In this document: in pieces, positions 1 through 8,513 of the stretch
How positions within the stretch are numbered: position 1 is the stretch's first letter
Layout of the letters: every line of letters begins with the position of its first letter
Source of the DNA: Planctopirus ephydatiae
Lineage (GTDB): Bacteria; Planctomycetota; Planctomycetia; Planctomycetales; Planctomycetaceae
Reading direction: 5' to 3'
Assembly (NCBI RefSeq): GCF_007752345.1
Contig: NZ_CP036299.1
Location: 3,940,001-4,004,000 of the forward strand
Length of the DNA stretch: 64,000 bases
Translations under genes and position numbers: made by a program
Notes under the pieces: model-generated
Database searches by the model: none
Seen by the model: the letters and a program-made list of their open reading frames with translations, nothing else
Told to the model about the DNA's origin: nothing

Positions 1-36
1 GCAAAGCCGGCGCTCTCCCAATTGAGCTACATCCCC
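1..36 (-). tRNA. tRNA-Ala(TGC), 5' part only (cut by window edge)
   Basis: Read on the minus strand this begins GGGGATGTAGCTC, a typical tRNA-Ala acceptor stem and D arm, and runs through the 5' half of the anticodon stem to the loop TTTGC. The last three bases, TGC, are the anticodon (Ala). The 3' half lies outside the window. It lies downstream of tRNA-Ile on the same strand, the order usual in the 16S-23S spacer of bacterial rRNA operons. Confidence 0.9.
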
Positions 37-220
37 TGAAGAACAATGATTAGCATCTGAACCAGAGATCTAAACTAGCTTTTAGATTAGAATTCTCAGG
101 CCGGAAGCACAACCCTTGTCCAAACTTAGCTGAATCCAATTTGGACTCAATTTAATTTCGACTTAACCGGGCAGTCTGCTCGATCAAATCTGATTCAGAA
201 GTCACCGAAATAACCTCTGA

Positions 221-294
221 TGGGCGTGCGTGGATTCGAACCACGGACCTCAGCCTTATCAGGGCTGCGCTCTAACCAACTGAGCTACACGCCC
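221..294 (-). tRNA. tRNA-Ile(GAT)
   Basis: The minus strand folds as a complete 74-nt cloverleaf. Acceptor arms GGGCGTG and CACGCCC pair, the D arm is GCTCAGTTGGTTAGAGC, the anticodon loop CTGATAA gives GAT (Ile), and the T arm contains GGTTCGAATCC. It precedes tRNA-Ala(TGC) by about 184 bp on the same strand. An Ile-Ala pair normally sits inside an rRNA operon, but the sequence upstream (295 onward) is protein-coding, so no 16S gene adjoins it here. Confidence 0.97.
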
Positions 295-574
295 GAATTT
301 CAATTCACCGGTGTCATCTTCAGTGAAAATTCTCTTCGGACTTCCGCATTTTGCTGACTGCTCCCCCGACTGTCCAGCGTACAGCCAAGTTTTGCGATTT
401 CCCGGCAAAACCTACTGCAGATCATGCCGTATGCGTTTGTGCGACTTCTCTTAATGAGTGTGCCGAAAAAAATGATTATTCACCCTTACCTGCTCCATCA
501 TTCCTTCCAAATTGCTTCGAAAAACCACCTGACTTATCGCTTTTTACACAGAAAGACTGGAAACCAAATGGAAA

Positions 575-1702
575 TCAGTGGTTCGGGAGTTCTTGGGGTT
601 CCCAGGAGAGATTTCTGAGAAGTTGCCGGAAACGCAGGATCTGGCTTAACTCCGGGACGGGGAGCAACCCCCCGATTGATCTGCGGATAAACTGATCAAG
701 CATCAGGACATGTGCCGGGCGTTCGCCACTCAGATCCTCACAATTCACAACTCCATCCTGCGGAGTCCAGGTTAATTCTGTCGTTGAGGAGAATTGAGAA
801 GAGCCATTGGCAAATGTGAGCCGAGCTCGAATCTCAGGCCGTCTTTTTTCGTCACAAGATAATTCGCCAGTTGGTGTTACAATCTCTCTCTGAAACGTCA
901 GGCTCAAAGGCGATGTCGTTTTTCCAGCATCCTCAACAGCATCCCTGACTCGTTTCGATGATGGCGCTGCAGGCCGAAACATCGCTGATAAATGACTGCC
1001 TTCCCTGCCCCACCAGGGCCACCAGAGGGCTTTTTGCGAAGAGATCGCTTCACTAAAGAGTTGTGATTCAGCGGATGGACTTTTCCGCAAGATGGAAGTC
1101 TCGGGTCTGGCCACAAGTGCGTGGGGCGTTCTGCCAAACAGCACCTGCGAAGCATCGAGCCATTCGATCAATTCGCGTTCAGCCAGATATTGATGCCGAG
1201 CCTCAAGATGTGATGAAAGTGCGGGGAGAAAGATCTCGATGTGCCGGGCGGGCCCCAGTTCGGTCGCTGAAAGCTCTCTTAAACGGCGGAGAACTGGCTG
1301 AAAACGGGCTTCAAAATCGACCATCAAAGTGGTGCCAACATCGTCGGCCAGTTCTGCGATTCGCTGAAGTTCGGCCTCACTTAACCGTTCCCAGTCAAAG
1401 ATAAGGCAATCTTTTCTCCGCATGGTCAGCAATTCAATGATGCTGGATTTCATCCAGCCAGCATCACAGATAATCACGCCATCGATGTCTGGTCGCTCTG
1501 AGAGAGCAGTGATGGAGGGAAGACAATCGGCTTTGAATTCCGAGGCAACTGCGAGAGACCTCGAGCGCACTTCATCAAAAACGCCGGCAATTTTCACACG
1601 ATCCCGAAATTCCTGGATCGCTGGTTTCACTCGGTTTTCCCAGAGTTCACCGATCCCGACGAGGGCCACTGAGATCGTTCCTCGACGAGGCCTGGACGTC
1701 AT
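575..1702 (-). CDS. Gfo/Idh/MocA-like protein, probably non-catalytic
   Basis: A 375-residue protein with an N-terminal Rossmann-type strand (VALVGIGELWENRV, about residues 12-25) and the alternating fold expected of Gfo/Idh/MocA dehydrogenases (DGVIICDAGWMKSSIIELL, then a C-terminal sheet domain). The usual GxGxxG ends in Asn here. The conserved E/D-K-P catalytic lysine motif after the nucleotide fold is replaced by FDWERL, so NAD(P)-dependent oxidoreductase activity is doubtful. The family normally oxidises sugars or inositols. No partner gene is adjacent: upstream is a 348-bp gap and downstream is the tRNA pair. The fold assignment is reasonably secure; loss of activity is inferred from the missing residues. 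Confidence 0.75.
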   Translation of the reverse strand: MTSRPRRGTISVALVGIGELWENRVKPAIQEFRDRVKIAGVFDEVRSRSLAVASEFKADCLPSITALSERPDIDGVIICDAGWMKSSIIELLTMRRKDCLIFDWERLSEAELQRIAELADDVGTTLMVDFEARFQPVLRRLRELSATELGPARHIEIFLPALSSHLEARHQYLAERELIEWLDASQVLFGRTPHALVARPETSILRKSPSAESQLFSEAISSQKALWWPWWGREGSHLSAMFRPAAPSSKRVRDAVEDAGKTTSPLSLTFQREIVTPTGELSCDEKRRPEIRARLTFANGSSQFSSTTELTWTPQDGVVNCEDLSGERPAHVLMLDQFIRRSIGGLLPVPELSQILRFRQLLRNLSWEPQELPNH

Positions 1703-2050
1703 GGGTGGCTCTGTTCTCCCGACTGAAACTCAGTTCTTTCATCCCCCGGCCCGTGACGGAAGACGGCGCAAACCTTTGCTGCATTGCAATTATGCGTGCA
1801 ACGCACGGTAAACACCAGCTTTAGATTTCTTCAAGCATGCAAACGAAACGTCTGAGTCAACAAATCGGAAAAGGGTCATTCGTTGCGACCGCTAAAACCC
1901 TGTTCACTGTCATCTTCCTTTCAGAACTTAGCCTGAGATTAGGCAAGACTTGAAGAGAACCAGCACTTTCTGCCGACAATCTCCCACGTGCAGCGAAATC
2001 ACTTCATGACTTTGGGCCATTGATTTAGAGACAAGCTCGAGTGAATCCAA
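1703..2050. other. Intergenic region between divergent genes
   Basis: About 350 bp separating the minus-strand oxidoreductase-like gene from the plus-strand chemoreceptor-like gene. It must hold both promoters. I see no strong hairpin, repeat, RNA gene or conserved operator in it. Confidence 0.5.
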
Positions 2051-3184
2051 ATGTACACAAGCCTTGCCTCATCAACGCAGTTCCAGACAACCACGCTGGA
2101 AGATTTATCGAGTGATTCTCCAGCCAACGAGATTTCCAGCCCCAGCCGTATTGCCGAACTGGCACAAGAAATTCTTGGGCATCTGGGAAACGCATCGCAA
2201 GAAATCGCCACTCTGAATGATGAAACAAGGTTTTTATCGATCAATGCCCGAATTGAAGCCGCTCGTGCGGGGGGCCGCATTGGGGCTGCATTTGGAGTTG
2301 TGGCCCAGGCGATTCAAGACCTTTCTGGCAAAACCACGACCGTGGCCCGTACTCTTTCAGAACGCACGGGGGCCGCACTGAATGAACTGGCACGCATCAG
2401 TACTTGCCTGGGCACGAAAATGCAGGGCGAAAAACTGACCAGCATTGCCGACCATATTATTGATGTGATCGACCGCAATTTGTACGAGCGGACTTGCGAT
2501 TGCCGCTGGTGGGCCGCTGATGAGAGTCTCGTCAATGCCTTCGGTCAGTCTTCGCAGCAGGGGTTTACCCATGCCAGTCGGCGACTGGGGGTGATTCTTG
2601 ACTCCTACACAGTCTACATTGATCTGGTTCTGTGTGATCTTTCTGGACAAGTCGTTGCCCATGGTCGGCCTGCCCAGTTCTGTTCCCAGGGGATGATCTG
2701 CAGGCAATCACCCTGGTTCCGACGAGCCATAGAAACACGGGATGCCACTGAATTTGCCTTTGAATCTGTACATCATTCCCATCTGGTATCGAACAGGAAA
2801 GTTCTGGTTTATGCCGGGGTTGTGAGAGAAGGCGGCCAATTGAATGGTAAACCTCTTGGCGTGCTTGGTGCCCTGTTTGATTGGGAGTCGCTGGGCCAGA
2901 AACTCGTCGAGGACCTGCCTCTGGATCATGATGAGATGCAAAGAACCCGCTGCCTGCTGATTGACCAGAACGACATGATTCTGGCAGATTCCAAGAGGCA
3001 GTCAGTCGGTGAACCCCTGAATTTGTTGGCCGGTGGGGAATTCCTCAGTCGATCGCGCGGCTTCCAGGAATTCATGATCGATGGCGAACGGACGCTACTG
3101 GCCTTCTCCACATCACGTGGTTTCGAAACCTACGCCACGGGATGGAAATGCGTCATCATGCACCGCCTGGATGACCTCGCCTAA
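2051..3184 (+). CDS. Soluble MCP-like signalling protein with C-terminal Cache-type sensor
   Basis: A 377-residue protein with no membrane segment or signal peptide. Residues about 35-120 resemble the tip of a chemoreceptor signalling hairpin: IATLNDETRFLSINARIEAARAG followed by GAAFGVVAQAIQDLS matches the classic QTNLLALNAAIEAARAGE...GFAVVA pattern. Residues about 140-370 hold a sensor domain opened by NLYERTCDCRWWAADE, a motif found in Cache-like domains of soluble receptors. The signalling part therefore precedes the sensor, the reverse of classical receptors, and is much shorter than a full cytoplasmic hairpin. It probably feeds a CheA-type kinase from the cytoplasm; the ligand is unknown. 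No che gene is adjacent. The ATG at 2051 lacks a clear ribosome binding site. Confidence 0.75.
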   Translation: MYTSLASSTQFQTTTLEDLSSDSPANEISSPSRIAELAQEILGHLGNASQEIATLNDETRFLSINARIEAARAGGRIGAAFGVVAQAIQDLSGKTTTVARTLSERTGAALNELARISTCLGTKMQGEKLTSIADHIIDVIDRNLYERTCDCRWWAADESLVNAFGQSSQQGFTHASRRLGVILDSYTVYIDLVLCDLSGQVVAHGRPAQFCSQGMICRQSPWFRRAIETRDATEFAFESVHHSHLVSNRKVLVYAGVVREGGQLNGKPLGVLGALFDWESLGQKLVEDLPLDHDEMQRTRCLLIDQNDMILADSKRQSVGEPLNLLAGGEFLSRSRGFQEFMIDGERTLLAFSTSRGFETYATGWKCVIMHRLDDLA

Positions 3185-3459
3185 ACCCAGCATGTTCGAG
3201 GTCATCGACGGTAAGTCACTCAACTCATTAAGTGTGTGCCACTGCCCATAGACTCTCGGATCGCCTTCCAAAGTTTTTCTCTGATTCTGCCTGACGGCTA
3301 ACTTTGCCGATTTCTCAAGTTTCTCCAATTGAGATCAGGCAAATCCCGAGCAGGATTGATGGGGCTGTAACGAATATGCCGATTCTCCTGCCAAGGAGTG
3401 CTGGCAGAGTGGCAAAAGAACCCATCGATTCCCAAACGGCTGAGGCAGCTCATCTGAGC

Positions 3460-4431
3460 ATGACCGTTTCACCGCATTCGTGCCTTCCGCCAGATCGTGG
3501 TTTGAGCCTGACTCGCCGCGAATGGCTGTTGGGGATGATGGCTCTTCCCGCCGCTGGTTGTGTGATGATTGAAGTCGGAGTCACCAATCCCATCGTGGGG
3601 CTGACCACTGTGGCGATTGCTCCCTTTTTCAACGTGAGTCAGGAACCTGTGGTTGATGGGCGACAATTCGCACTCGCCTACTTTGCAGAACTGCAGAAAA
3701 CTCCGGGCTTTCAAGTCGTGCCTGTGGGGATCACCGAACAGGCCATCCGCCAGAATCGCCTCGAAATGGACAGCCCGCTCGATGTCCTGAAGCTCAGTGA
3801 ACTGCTGCATGTGGATGCCGTTGTCGTGGGAGCTGTGACCGATTATTCGCCTTATTACCCGCCACGTGTCGGCCTGCAAGTTTCCTGGTACTCGGCGAAA
3901 CCATGGACTTTCGAACCTGGCCCACCGGTTGACCCTTCGGCTCGTAAAGCCGTTCTCGATGCCCAGAAAGCCGAACGTAAAGCTCTCAAAGAAAGCAAAA
4001 AGTCGGGAAAATCATCCTTCTGGCCATGGAGTGAGACCGAAACCTGCGAGCCAGTTCCACCGACAACGTCAGGCCCTTTCCCTGTATCAACTCCGGAACC
4101 TCAAATACGAGGACAGTCCCCAGAGTCCCAACTCAGCAACGACATGTCATACGCTGCGCAAATGCCTGTCAGTATGCCGACGTTTGATCCCACGCGACCA
4201 CTGATGTCTTACACGCGATTGTTCGACGGAGCCGACAGCCGGCTGGTTGCCAATCTTCGGGATTATGTCGAATTGAGTGGCGACCTCAGGGCCGGTGGCT
4301 GGGAAGCTTATCTGCAGCGCAGTGACGATTTCATTCGCTTCACATCGTATCTGATGATTGTCGAAATGCTGCAACTGCACGGCGGAGAAGCCCGCCGAAG
4401 GATTGTGGTCAAAAAGCGTAAGTACAAATAA
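3460..4431 (+). CDS. Putative Tat-type lipoprotein, possible CsgG/LpoB-like fold
   Basis: The N-terminus carries LTRREWLLGMMALPAAGC, which combines a twin-arginine stretch with a lipobox; Cys34 would be lipidated if translation starts at 3460. The reading frame is open from 3304 (TTG) with another ATG at 3376; 3460 is preferred because it places the signal sequence near the N-terminus. The mature part (VGLTTVAIAPFFNVSQEPVVDGRQFALAYFAEL and later DAVVVGAVTDYSPYYPPRVGLQV) has the alternating pattern of CsgG/LpoB-type outer-membrane lipoproteins, which is a tentative comparison. A Lys-rich stretch (KAERKALKESKKSGKS) and a Pro/Ser-rich linker follow. The function is not established. A small gene and a recombinase gene follow on the same strand. 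Confidence 0.6.
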   Translation: MTVSPHSCLPPDRGLSLTRREWLLGMMALPAAGCVMIEVGVTNPIVGLTTVAIAPFFNVSQEPVVDGRQFALAYFAELQKTPGFQVVPVGITEQAIRQNRLEMDSPLDVLKLSELLHVDAVVVGAVTDYSPYYPPRVGLQVSWYSAKPWTFEPGPPVDPSARKAVLDAQKAERKALKESKKSGKSSFWPWSETETCEPVPPTTSGPFPVSTPEPQIRGQSPESQLSNDMSYAAQMPVSMPTFDPTRPLMSYTRLFDGADSRLVANLRDYVELSGDLRAGGWEAYLQRSDDFIRFTSYLMIVEMLQLHGGEARRRIVVKKRKYK

Positions 4432-4633
4432 ATCGAGGTCTTTCGCTTCGGGAAACCTGTTGAGCTGAGCCGCGGGATGACCTGAGTTTTACCACATAAA
4501 ACTGGTTGAAACTCTTGAAATCTCCAATATCCCCCGAGCTGATTCGCCGATAGGACAAAAGGGACATTTCGAACAGACCGTTCGATCTTGTGTCCTTCTT
4601 GTGATCGCTGCACCTTCCGCGAAAGCTCAAGGA

Positions 4634-4873
4634 ATGTCGAAATCACTGCATGTTCTGGCCATGGTCAAAGGGGATGAACGCTATGTGTTTCTATACGACC
4701 CGCAGAGCATTGAGCAGTTAATTGACCAACTTGGCAAGTACGCCAGCGACCCTGATCTGGATTTCACCTGGTACGATGCAGCCATTCTGGCTGAAAAAGT
4801 ACGAGGCCAGCAGACAACACTCAAAGGGCCACACACCACGACCCACCGCTGGTCAAAACATATGACCGAATAG
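4634..4873 (+). CDS. Small conserved-looking protein, function unknown
   Basis: A 79-residue protein beginning MSKSLHVLAMVKGDERYVFLYD; a GTG at 4601 would add 11 residues. It has no signal peptide, membrane segment or cysteine. Strand-helix-strand spacing and the phrase RYVFLYDPQSIEQLIDQLGKYASDPDLDFTWYDAAILAEKV suggest a compact soluble alpha/beta domain. It ends 28 bp before the tyrosine recombinase on the same strand and may be transcribed with it. I do not recognise a family. Confidence 0.6.
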   Translation: MSKSLHVLAMVKGDERYVFLYDPQSIEQLIDQLGKYASDPDLDFTWYDAAILAEKVRGQQTTLKGPHTTTHRWSKHMTE

Positions 4874-4901
4874 CAGCCGAGTTCGTCAGGTATTCATATA
4901 G

Positions 4902-5843
4902 GTGCCTGTGGCCAACTTCTTGTTGAGACGCCCTATGCATGTGGCTGAAGACCGATTTCTGCGGTACCTGCAGATCGAACGAAATGCTTCTGAGCTGACA
5001 TTGAAATCGTATGCAGAAGATTTCGGCAGTCTGCATGATTATCTTACCCAACGGGTGGGCCACATCACAGAACCTGGACAGTTGGGAATCTCTGAGCTGC
5101 GAGGGTATGTCTCTTACCTGAACGAGTGCGGTTATGCCAAAACGACAATTGCACGAAGGTTGGCTTCGCTCAGATCGTTCTTCCGCTTTTGCCAGCGTGA
5201 GCAGTTAGTCGAAGGAAATCCCGCCAAAGCTCTGCGTACACCTCGAGTGGGCCGCAAGTTGCCCAAGTTTTTGACAACCGAGCAGATTGTCAAACTCCTC
5301 GAAGCGCCGCCGGCCAATGAGGTTGATGGGCTGCGAGATCGCGCTATTCTGGAAACCTTCTATTCAGCCGGCCTTCGCGTGGCAGAACTCGTCGGCTTGA
5401 ATCTCGACGACTGGGATCAGGATGCCCAGATTCTCCATGTGTTTGGTAAGGGCAAAAAGGAACGGATTGCACCTTTAGGTAAGCATGCGACAAAAGCGCT
5501 CGATAACTGGGTGGCTGTCCGCAAACCAGAAGAGGCTGCTCCCCCACAATTGAAAAATGCTCTCTTTCTCAATCGGTTTGGAACCAGACTCACGACGCGC
5601 AGTGTGGGCCGGATGCTCGAGAAGTATATTCAATTGACCGGACTTGATCAGTTGATTTCACCTCATACACTCCGACATACCTTTGCCACACATCTCCTCG
5701 ACGGTGGTGCCGATCTGAGATCGGTTCAGGAGATGCTGGGCCATAAAAGTCTGACAACCACGCAGATTTACACCCATGTGAGCACTCAACGTTTGAAGGA
5801 TACCTATCAGCAGGCACATCCTCACGCCAAAGTTCAGGACTGA
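4902..5843 (+). CDS. xerD: Tyrosine recombinase, XerC/XerD type
   Basis: A 313-residue site-specific recombinase of the size of XerC/XerD, which resolve chromosome dimers at dif during division. Residues about 15-100 form the SAM-like core-binding domain ([24 protein letters not shown]). The catalytic domain shows all expected residues: Arg in [10 protein letters not shown], Lys in [10 protein letters not shown], His and Arg in [10 protein letters not shown], His in [10 protein letters not shown], and the nucleophile Tyr in IYTHV. Translation may start at GTG 4902 or ATG 4935. An 18-bp perfect hairpin terminator follows at 5879. Integrase-like mobile use is less likely because no mobile genes surround it. 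XerC versus XerD cannot be decided from this alone. Confidence 0.92.
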   Translation: MPVANFLLRRPMHVAEDRFLRYLQIERNASELTLKSYAEDFGSLHDYLTQRVGHITEPGQLGISELRGYVSYLNECGYAKTTIARRLASLRSFFRFCQREQLVEGNPAKALRTPRVGRKLPKFLTTEQIVKLLEAPPANEVDGLRDRAILETFYSAGLRVAELVGLNLDDWDQDAQILHVFGKGKKERIAPLGKHATKALDNWVAVRKPEEAAPPQLKNALFLNRFGTRLTTRSVGRMLEKYIQLTGLDQLISPHTLRHTFATHLLDGGADLRSVQEMLGHKSLTTTQIYTHVSTQRLKDTYQQAHPHAKVQD

Positions 5844-5878
5844 ACGGCTCTGAAAGGCCTCAAAGAGACATCAGCCAA

Positions 5879-5925
5879 CGAAATCACCGCTTGGAAAAGC
5901 AGTTCCAAGCGGTGATTTCGTTTTT
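5879..5925 (+). terminator. Rho-independent terminator after the recombinase gene
   Basis: An 18-bp perfect stem (CGAAATCACCGCTTGGAA at 5879-5896, its complement at 5903-5920) with a 6-nt loop and a T-run at 5920-5925. It ends the plus-strand recombinase transcript and insulates it from the converging minus-strand gene that stops at 5948. Confidence 0.92.
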
Positions 5926-5947
5926 CAGTCAATGACTGCTTATCGTT

Positions 5948-7963
5948 TCAAGAATCCTGTTTCACTTCGGGCTTTGTTTCTGCAGATGACTTGTCGTCAC
6001 CGGACGATTTCTCCCCTGATTTCTCACCCGATTTTTCATCTGACTTTGCTCCGGGCTTTTCCTCTTCAGCTTTCTTGGCATCTCTCTGAGCTTTCTGATA
6101 AGCCGTCTGGAATGTCGCGAAGAACTTCGTGAGGTTTTCATTCGCCCCACGCGGGAAGTTGCCTGTCGCTAGTGCCTGGGCACTGATCGTTCCCAAAGAC
6201 ATTTCGTTTTTCCACACGACGTTGAGCTTATCCACCCGGCGTTCAGCTTCCTGGTCGAACACGATCAACTCGGCCCGCACAAACAATTCTTGTGTCCCGG
6301 AATTTGTTCCCCCTTTGCGAGAACGCCTTAAATCGAGATGCACGAGCATGACCGAGGCATCGTCTGACGGATCATCGACGAACGAAAGATCAATGCCGCA
6401 CTTCTCAATAATTGATTCTGATCTTTGAACAATTCGACCCCAGATGTTTCCCGTCGGATCGAGGATCACAGCCCGGTAGCGAGCCATATTGATGGGGAAG
6501 ATTTCCGTCACGTTCGCAAAGAGCCTGGCACCACGAGTTGTGCCAATCTCATTCTTCGCAGCCAGACGCTGCTGAGCAATCGACGGCTTTTCCTGGAGTT
6601 CGGGCACGGCATCGAGAGGCTTACCCTTTTCAGGTGCTGCATCCATGGCCTCGTAAATGTCTTTGGATGAGATGGCGAAGTTCAGGTTTTGACCGACGGA
6701 ATACTGCATCGTATTCATCCCGACCACACTGCCAAACATATCGACCAGCGGGCCGCCGCTATTTCCTGGAGAGATCGGCGAAGTCGTCTGGAGCCACATC
6801 CCTTCAGTTTTCGTGCTGGAATCAAGTTCATCCGCTTTACGAATACTGCTGATAATCCCCTCAGAAGCAGTAAACGAAAGACCAATCGGCGCACCAAAGG
6901 CCGCCGTTGAAATCCCTTTATCAGGGATCAATTTACTGACTGGCAGCGGATGGAGCTTATCGATGGGCAGATTGACGGTCACAATGGCAATGTCTTTCGT
7001 GGGAATCAACAGCTTGACACTGGTGACTTCTCCTTTGGTTCCATCGGCCAGGCGAACCGTGGCCTTACTGGCCCCCTGAATCACATGGACGTTGGTCACC
7101 ACAGTCCCTTCTTTATCGATGACGAAACCACTCCCCTGACCTCCACCATCCTTGCCACTGGTGGTAATCACAACCACAGAGGGCTCGACTCGTTTAATGA
7201 GTTCGGGAAGCTCCAGTTTGTTCGTCGATGGTAAATCAAAATCCGACTTGCGAATCTTGGCTTTCGCATCTGTCGAGGCATCTCCTCCAGCGCTGCCAGT
7301 TGCCGCAGGTGTCCCCGAGGTCGAGGCGACTGCCGATTTTTCAGCACTTCCCCCATTGGCGGGACTACCCCCATTGGCGGGACTACCCCCAGTGGCGGCA
7401 CTACTTGGAGCCGCATCTGCCACTGCCGCGTTACCTCCGGACCCCGCTTCACCGGCTGGGGCCGGCATCGGTGTGGGTGAAGTGGCTGCAGGAGCAGACT
7501 GTGTGTGAGCCGGCGGAGTCGTGGAGCCACTCGCCATGGTGGTCGTTTCGGCCACAGGAGTTGTGACTGCGGGAGTGCCCCCGGTGGAGGTTGATGCACT
7601 TGCGGGAGTCGTTGTCACAGCGACTGGAGAAGTTCCCCCTGATGAAGCGACAATCGGCACAGCGGATCCAGCCGTTGCCGGAGCGGGTGTCGAAACAACG
7701 GCTGCTGGTGCAGGATTCACTGGAACTGGATTGGCGCGAAGTGCCAGCACAGCAACGGCAGCCACGACCACCAGCACGACACCGCCACCGACCACGACAG
7801 GAACCGGAACGCCGTTACCTCCCGACGATTTCCCACTTGAACGACCGCTGGCACTCGCAATTGTCACTTCATTGCATTGCGAGCAGCGAACCTTCTTTCC
7901 CAGTTTTTCTTCAGCCACCATAAAGGGTTGAAAACATGACTGACAGGTCACACGGACTTTCAT
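5948..7963 (-). CDS. Zinc-ribbon membrane protein with HtrA/DegP-type serine protease domain
   Basis: Starting at ATG 7963 the protein has about 671 residues. Residues 1-35 form an MJ0042-type zinc ribbon (CQSCFQPF...RCSQCNE). A membrane segment (VPVVVGGGVVLVVVAAVAVLAL) and about 170 residues of Pro/Ala/Thr/Ser/Gly-rich linker follow. The linker includes a near-perfect 18-bp nucleotide repeat encoding GGSPAN (7350-7400). Then comes a trypsin-like protease domain with His in TNVHVIQ, Asp in TKDIAIV and Ser in SPGNSGGPL, so the triad looks intact. No PDZ domain is evident; instead there is a roughly 170-residue unassigned domain and a Lys/Glu/Ser-rich tail. The topology implies a cytoplasmic metal ribbon and a periplasmic protease. 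The family degrades or refolds damaged envelope proteins; the substrate here is unknown. Confidence 0.85.
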   Translation of the reverse strand: MKVRVTCQSCFQPFMVAEEKLGKKVRCSQCNEVTIASASGRSSGKSSGGNGVPVPVVVGGGVVLVVVAAVAVLALRANPVPVNPAPAAVVSTPAPATAGSAVPIVASSGGTSPVAVTTTPASASTSTGGTPAVTTPVAETTTMASGSTTPPAHTQSAPAATSPTPMPAPAGEAGSGGNAAVADAAPSSAATGGSPANGGSPANGGSAEKSAVASTSGTPAATGSAGGDASTDAKAKIRKSDFDLPSTNKLELPELIKRVEPSVVVITTSGKDGGGQGSGFVIDKEGTVVTNVHVIQGASKATVRLADGTKGEVTSVKLLIPTKDIAIVTVNLPIDKLHPLPVSKLIPDKGISTAAFGAPIGLSFTASEGIISSIRKADELDSSTKTEGMWLQTTSPISPGNSGGPLVDMFGSVVGMNTMQYSVGQNLNFAISSKDIYEAMDAAPEKGKPLDAVPELQEKPSIAQQRLAAKNEIGTTRGARLFANVTEIFPINMARYRAVILDPTGNIWGRIVQRSESIIEKCGIDLSFVDDPSDDASVMLVHLDLRRSRKGGTNSGTQELFVRAELIVFDQEAERRVDKLNVVWKNEMSLGTISAQALATGNFPRGANENLTKFFATFQTAYQKAQRDAKKAEEEKPGAKSDEKSGEKSGEKSSGDDKSSAETKPEVKQDS

Positions 7964-8513
7964 AGCCCAATCCCCATACCTCAATGATTTTCAAAAAAAT
8001 CGTAAGACAACCAAACAGACCGCAATACGATCGATTTCTAATTTCAGTAATCTGCCAACCTGACTCCAGGCTTTCAATCAAAATCTGTACACATTCGCAC
8101 TAAAACTTAAATCGACGAATACGCACGGCATCAAAGGTTCAGTCGAAAGAGTTACCTGACTCGTTTCGACGGTCTCAGGTTCACAGAAGCCTGAGTGCTG
8201 AAACTCTCAGTGAATCGCCTAGCCGGCCATTACCCCAACCGCCCCTGTGCAAAACGAATAACTCATTGACAAATTCACACAAAGATTCGCCTTTCACCCT
8301 GGACCTGCCTTTGTCGGGCGAAATCCATGCCAGTGAACATCAGATTCTGAGTTCAGCATTTGTTCTGAAAATTGAATGCGATTCCTTTCTTCAAGCTCCT
8401 CATAATAAAAGCCGCCTGTGCAACGGGTTTGTCACACAGGCGGCTTTTATGTGCTTCATTTCGATGAGTGTCTGCCGACCTCACAAAACCTGACAACTGT
8501 CGACTTGGGTGCC
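7964..8513. other. Intergenic region with one terminator
   Basis: About 550 bp between the protease gene start and the end of the next minus-strand gene. Apart from the hairpin at 8405-8450 I see no RNA gene, repeat or supported coding sequence. It should contain the promoter of the zinc-ribbon protease gene. Confidence 0.5.
8405..8450 (-). terminator. Hairpin terminator after the second oxidoreductase gene
   Basis: Stem ATAAAAGCCGCCTGTG (8405-8420) pairs with CACAGGCGGCTTTTAT (8435-8450). It is flanked by A and T runs on both sides, so it can act in either direction. It lies about 65 bp past the stop of the minus-strand gene 8514-9713, its most likely user. Confidence 0.85.

Noticed and set aside
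351-695. Open frame near the tRNA pair
   Set aside because: It overlaps the end of the oxidoreductase-like gene, lacks a ribosome binding site and has no family-like features.
4902-5843. Phage or integron integrase
   Set aside because: The size and catalytic residues fit XerC/D, and no attachment sites, cassettes or phage genes are near.
7350-7400. Short tandem repeat considered as a CRISPR or VNTR locus
   Set aside because: It lies in frame inside the protease gene and encodes GGSPAN units; there are no spacers and the unit is too short for CRISPR.
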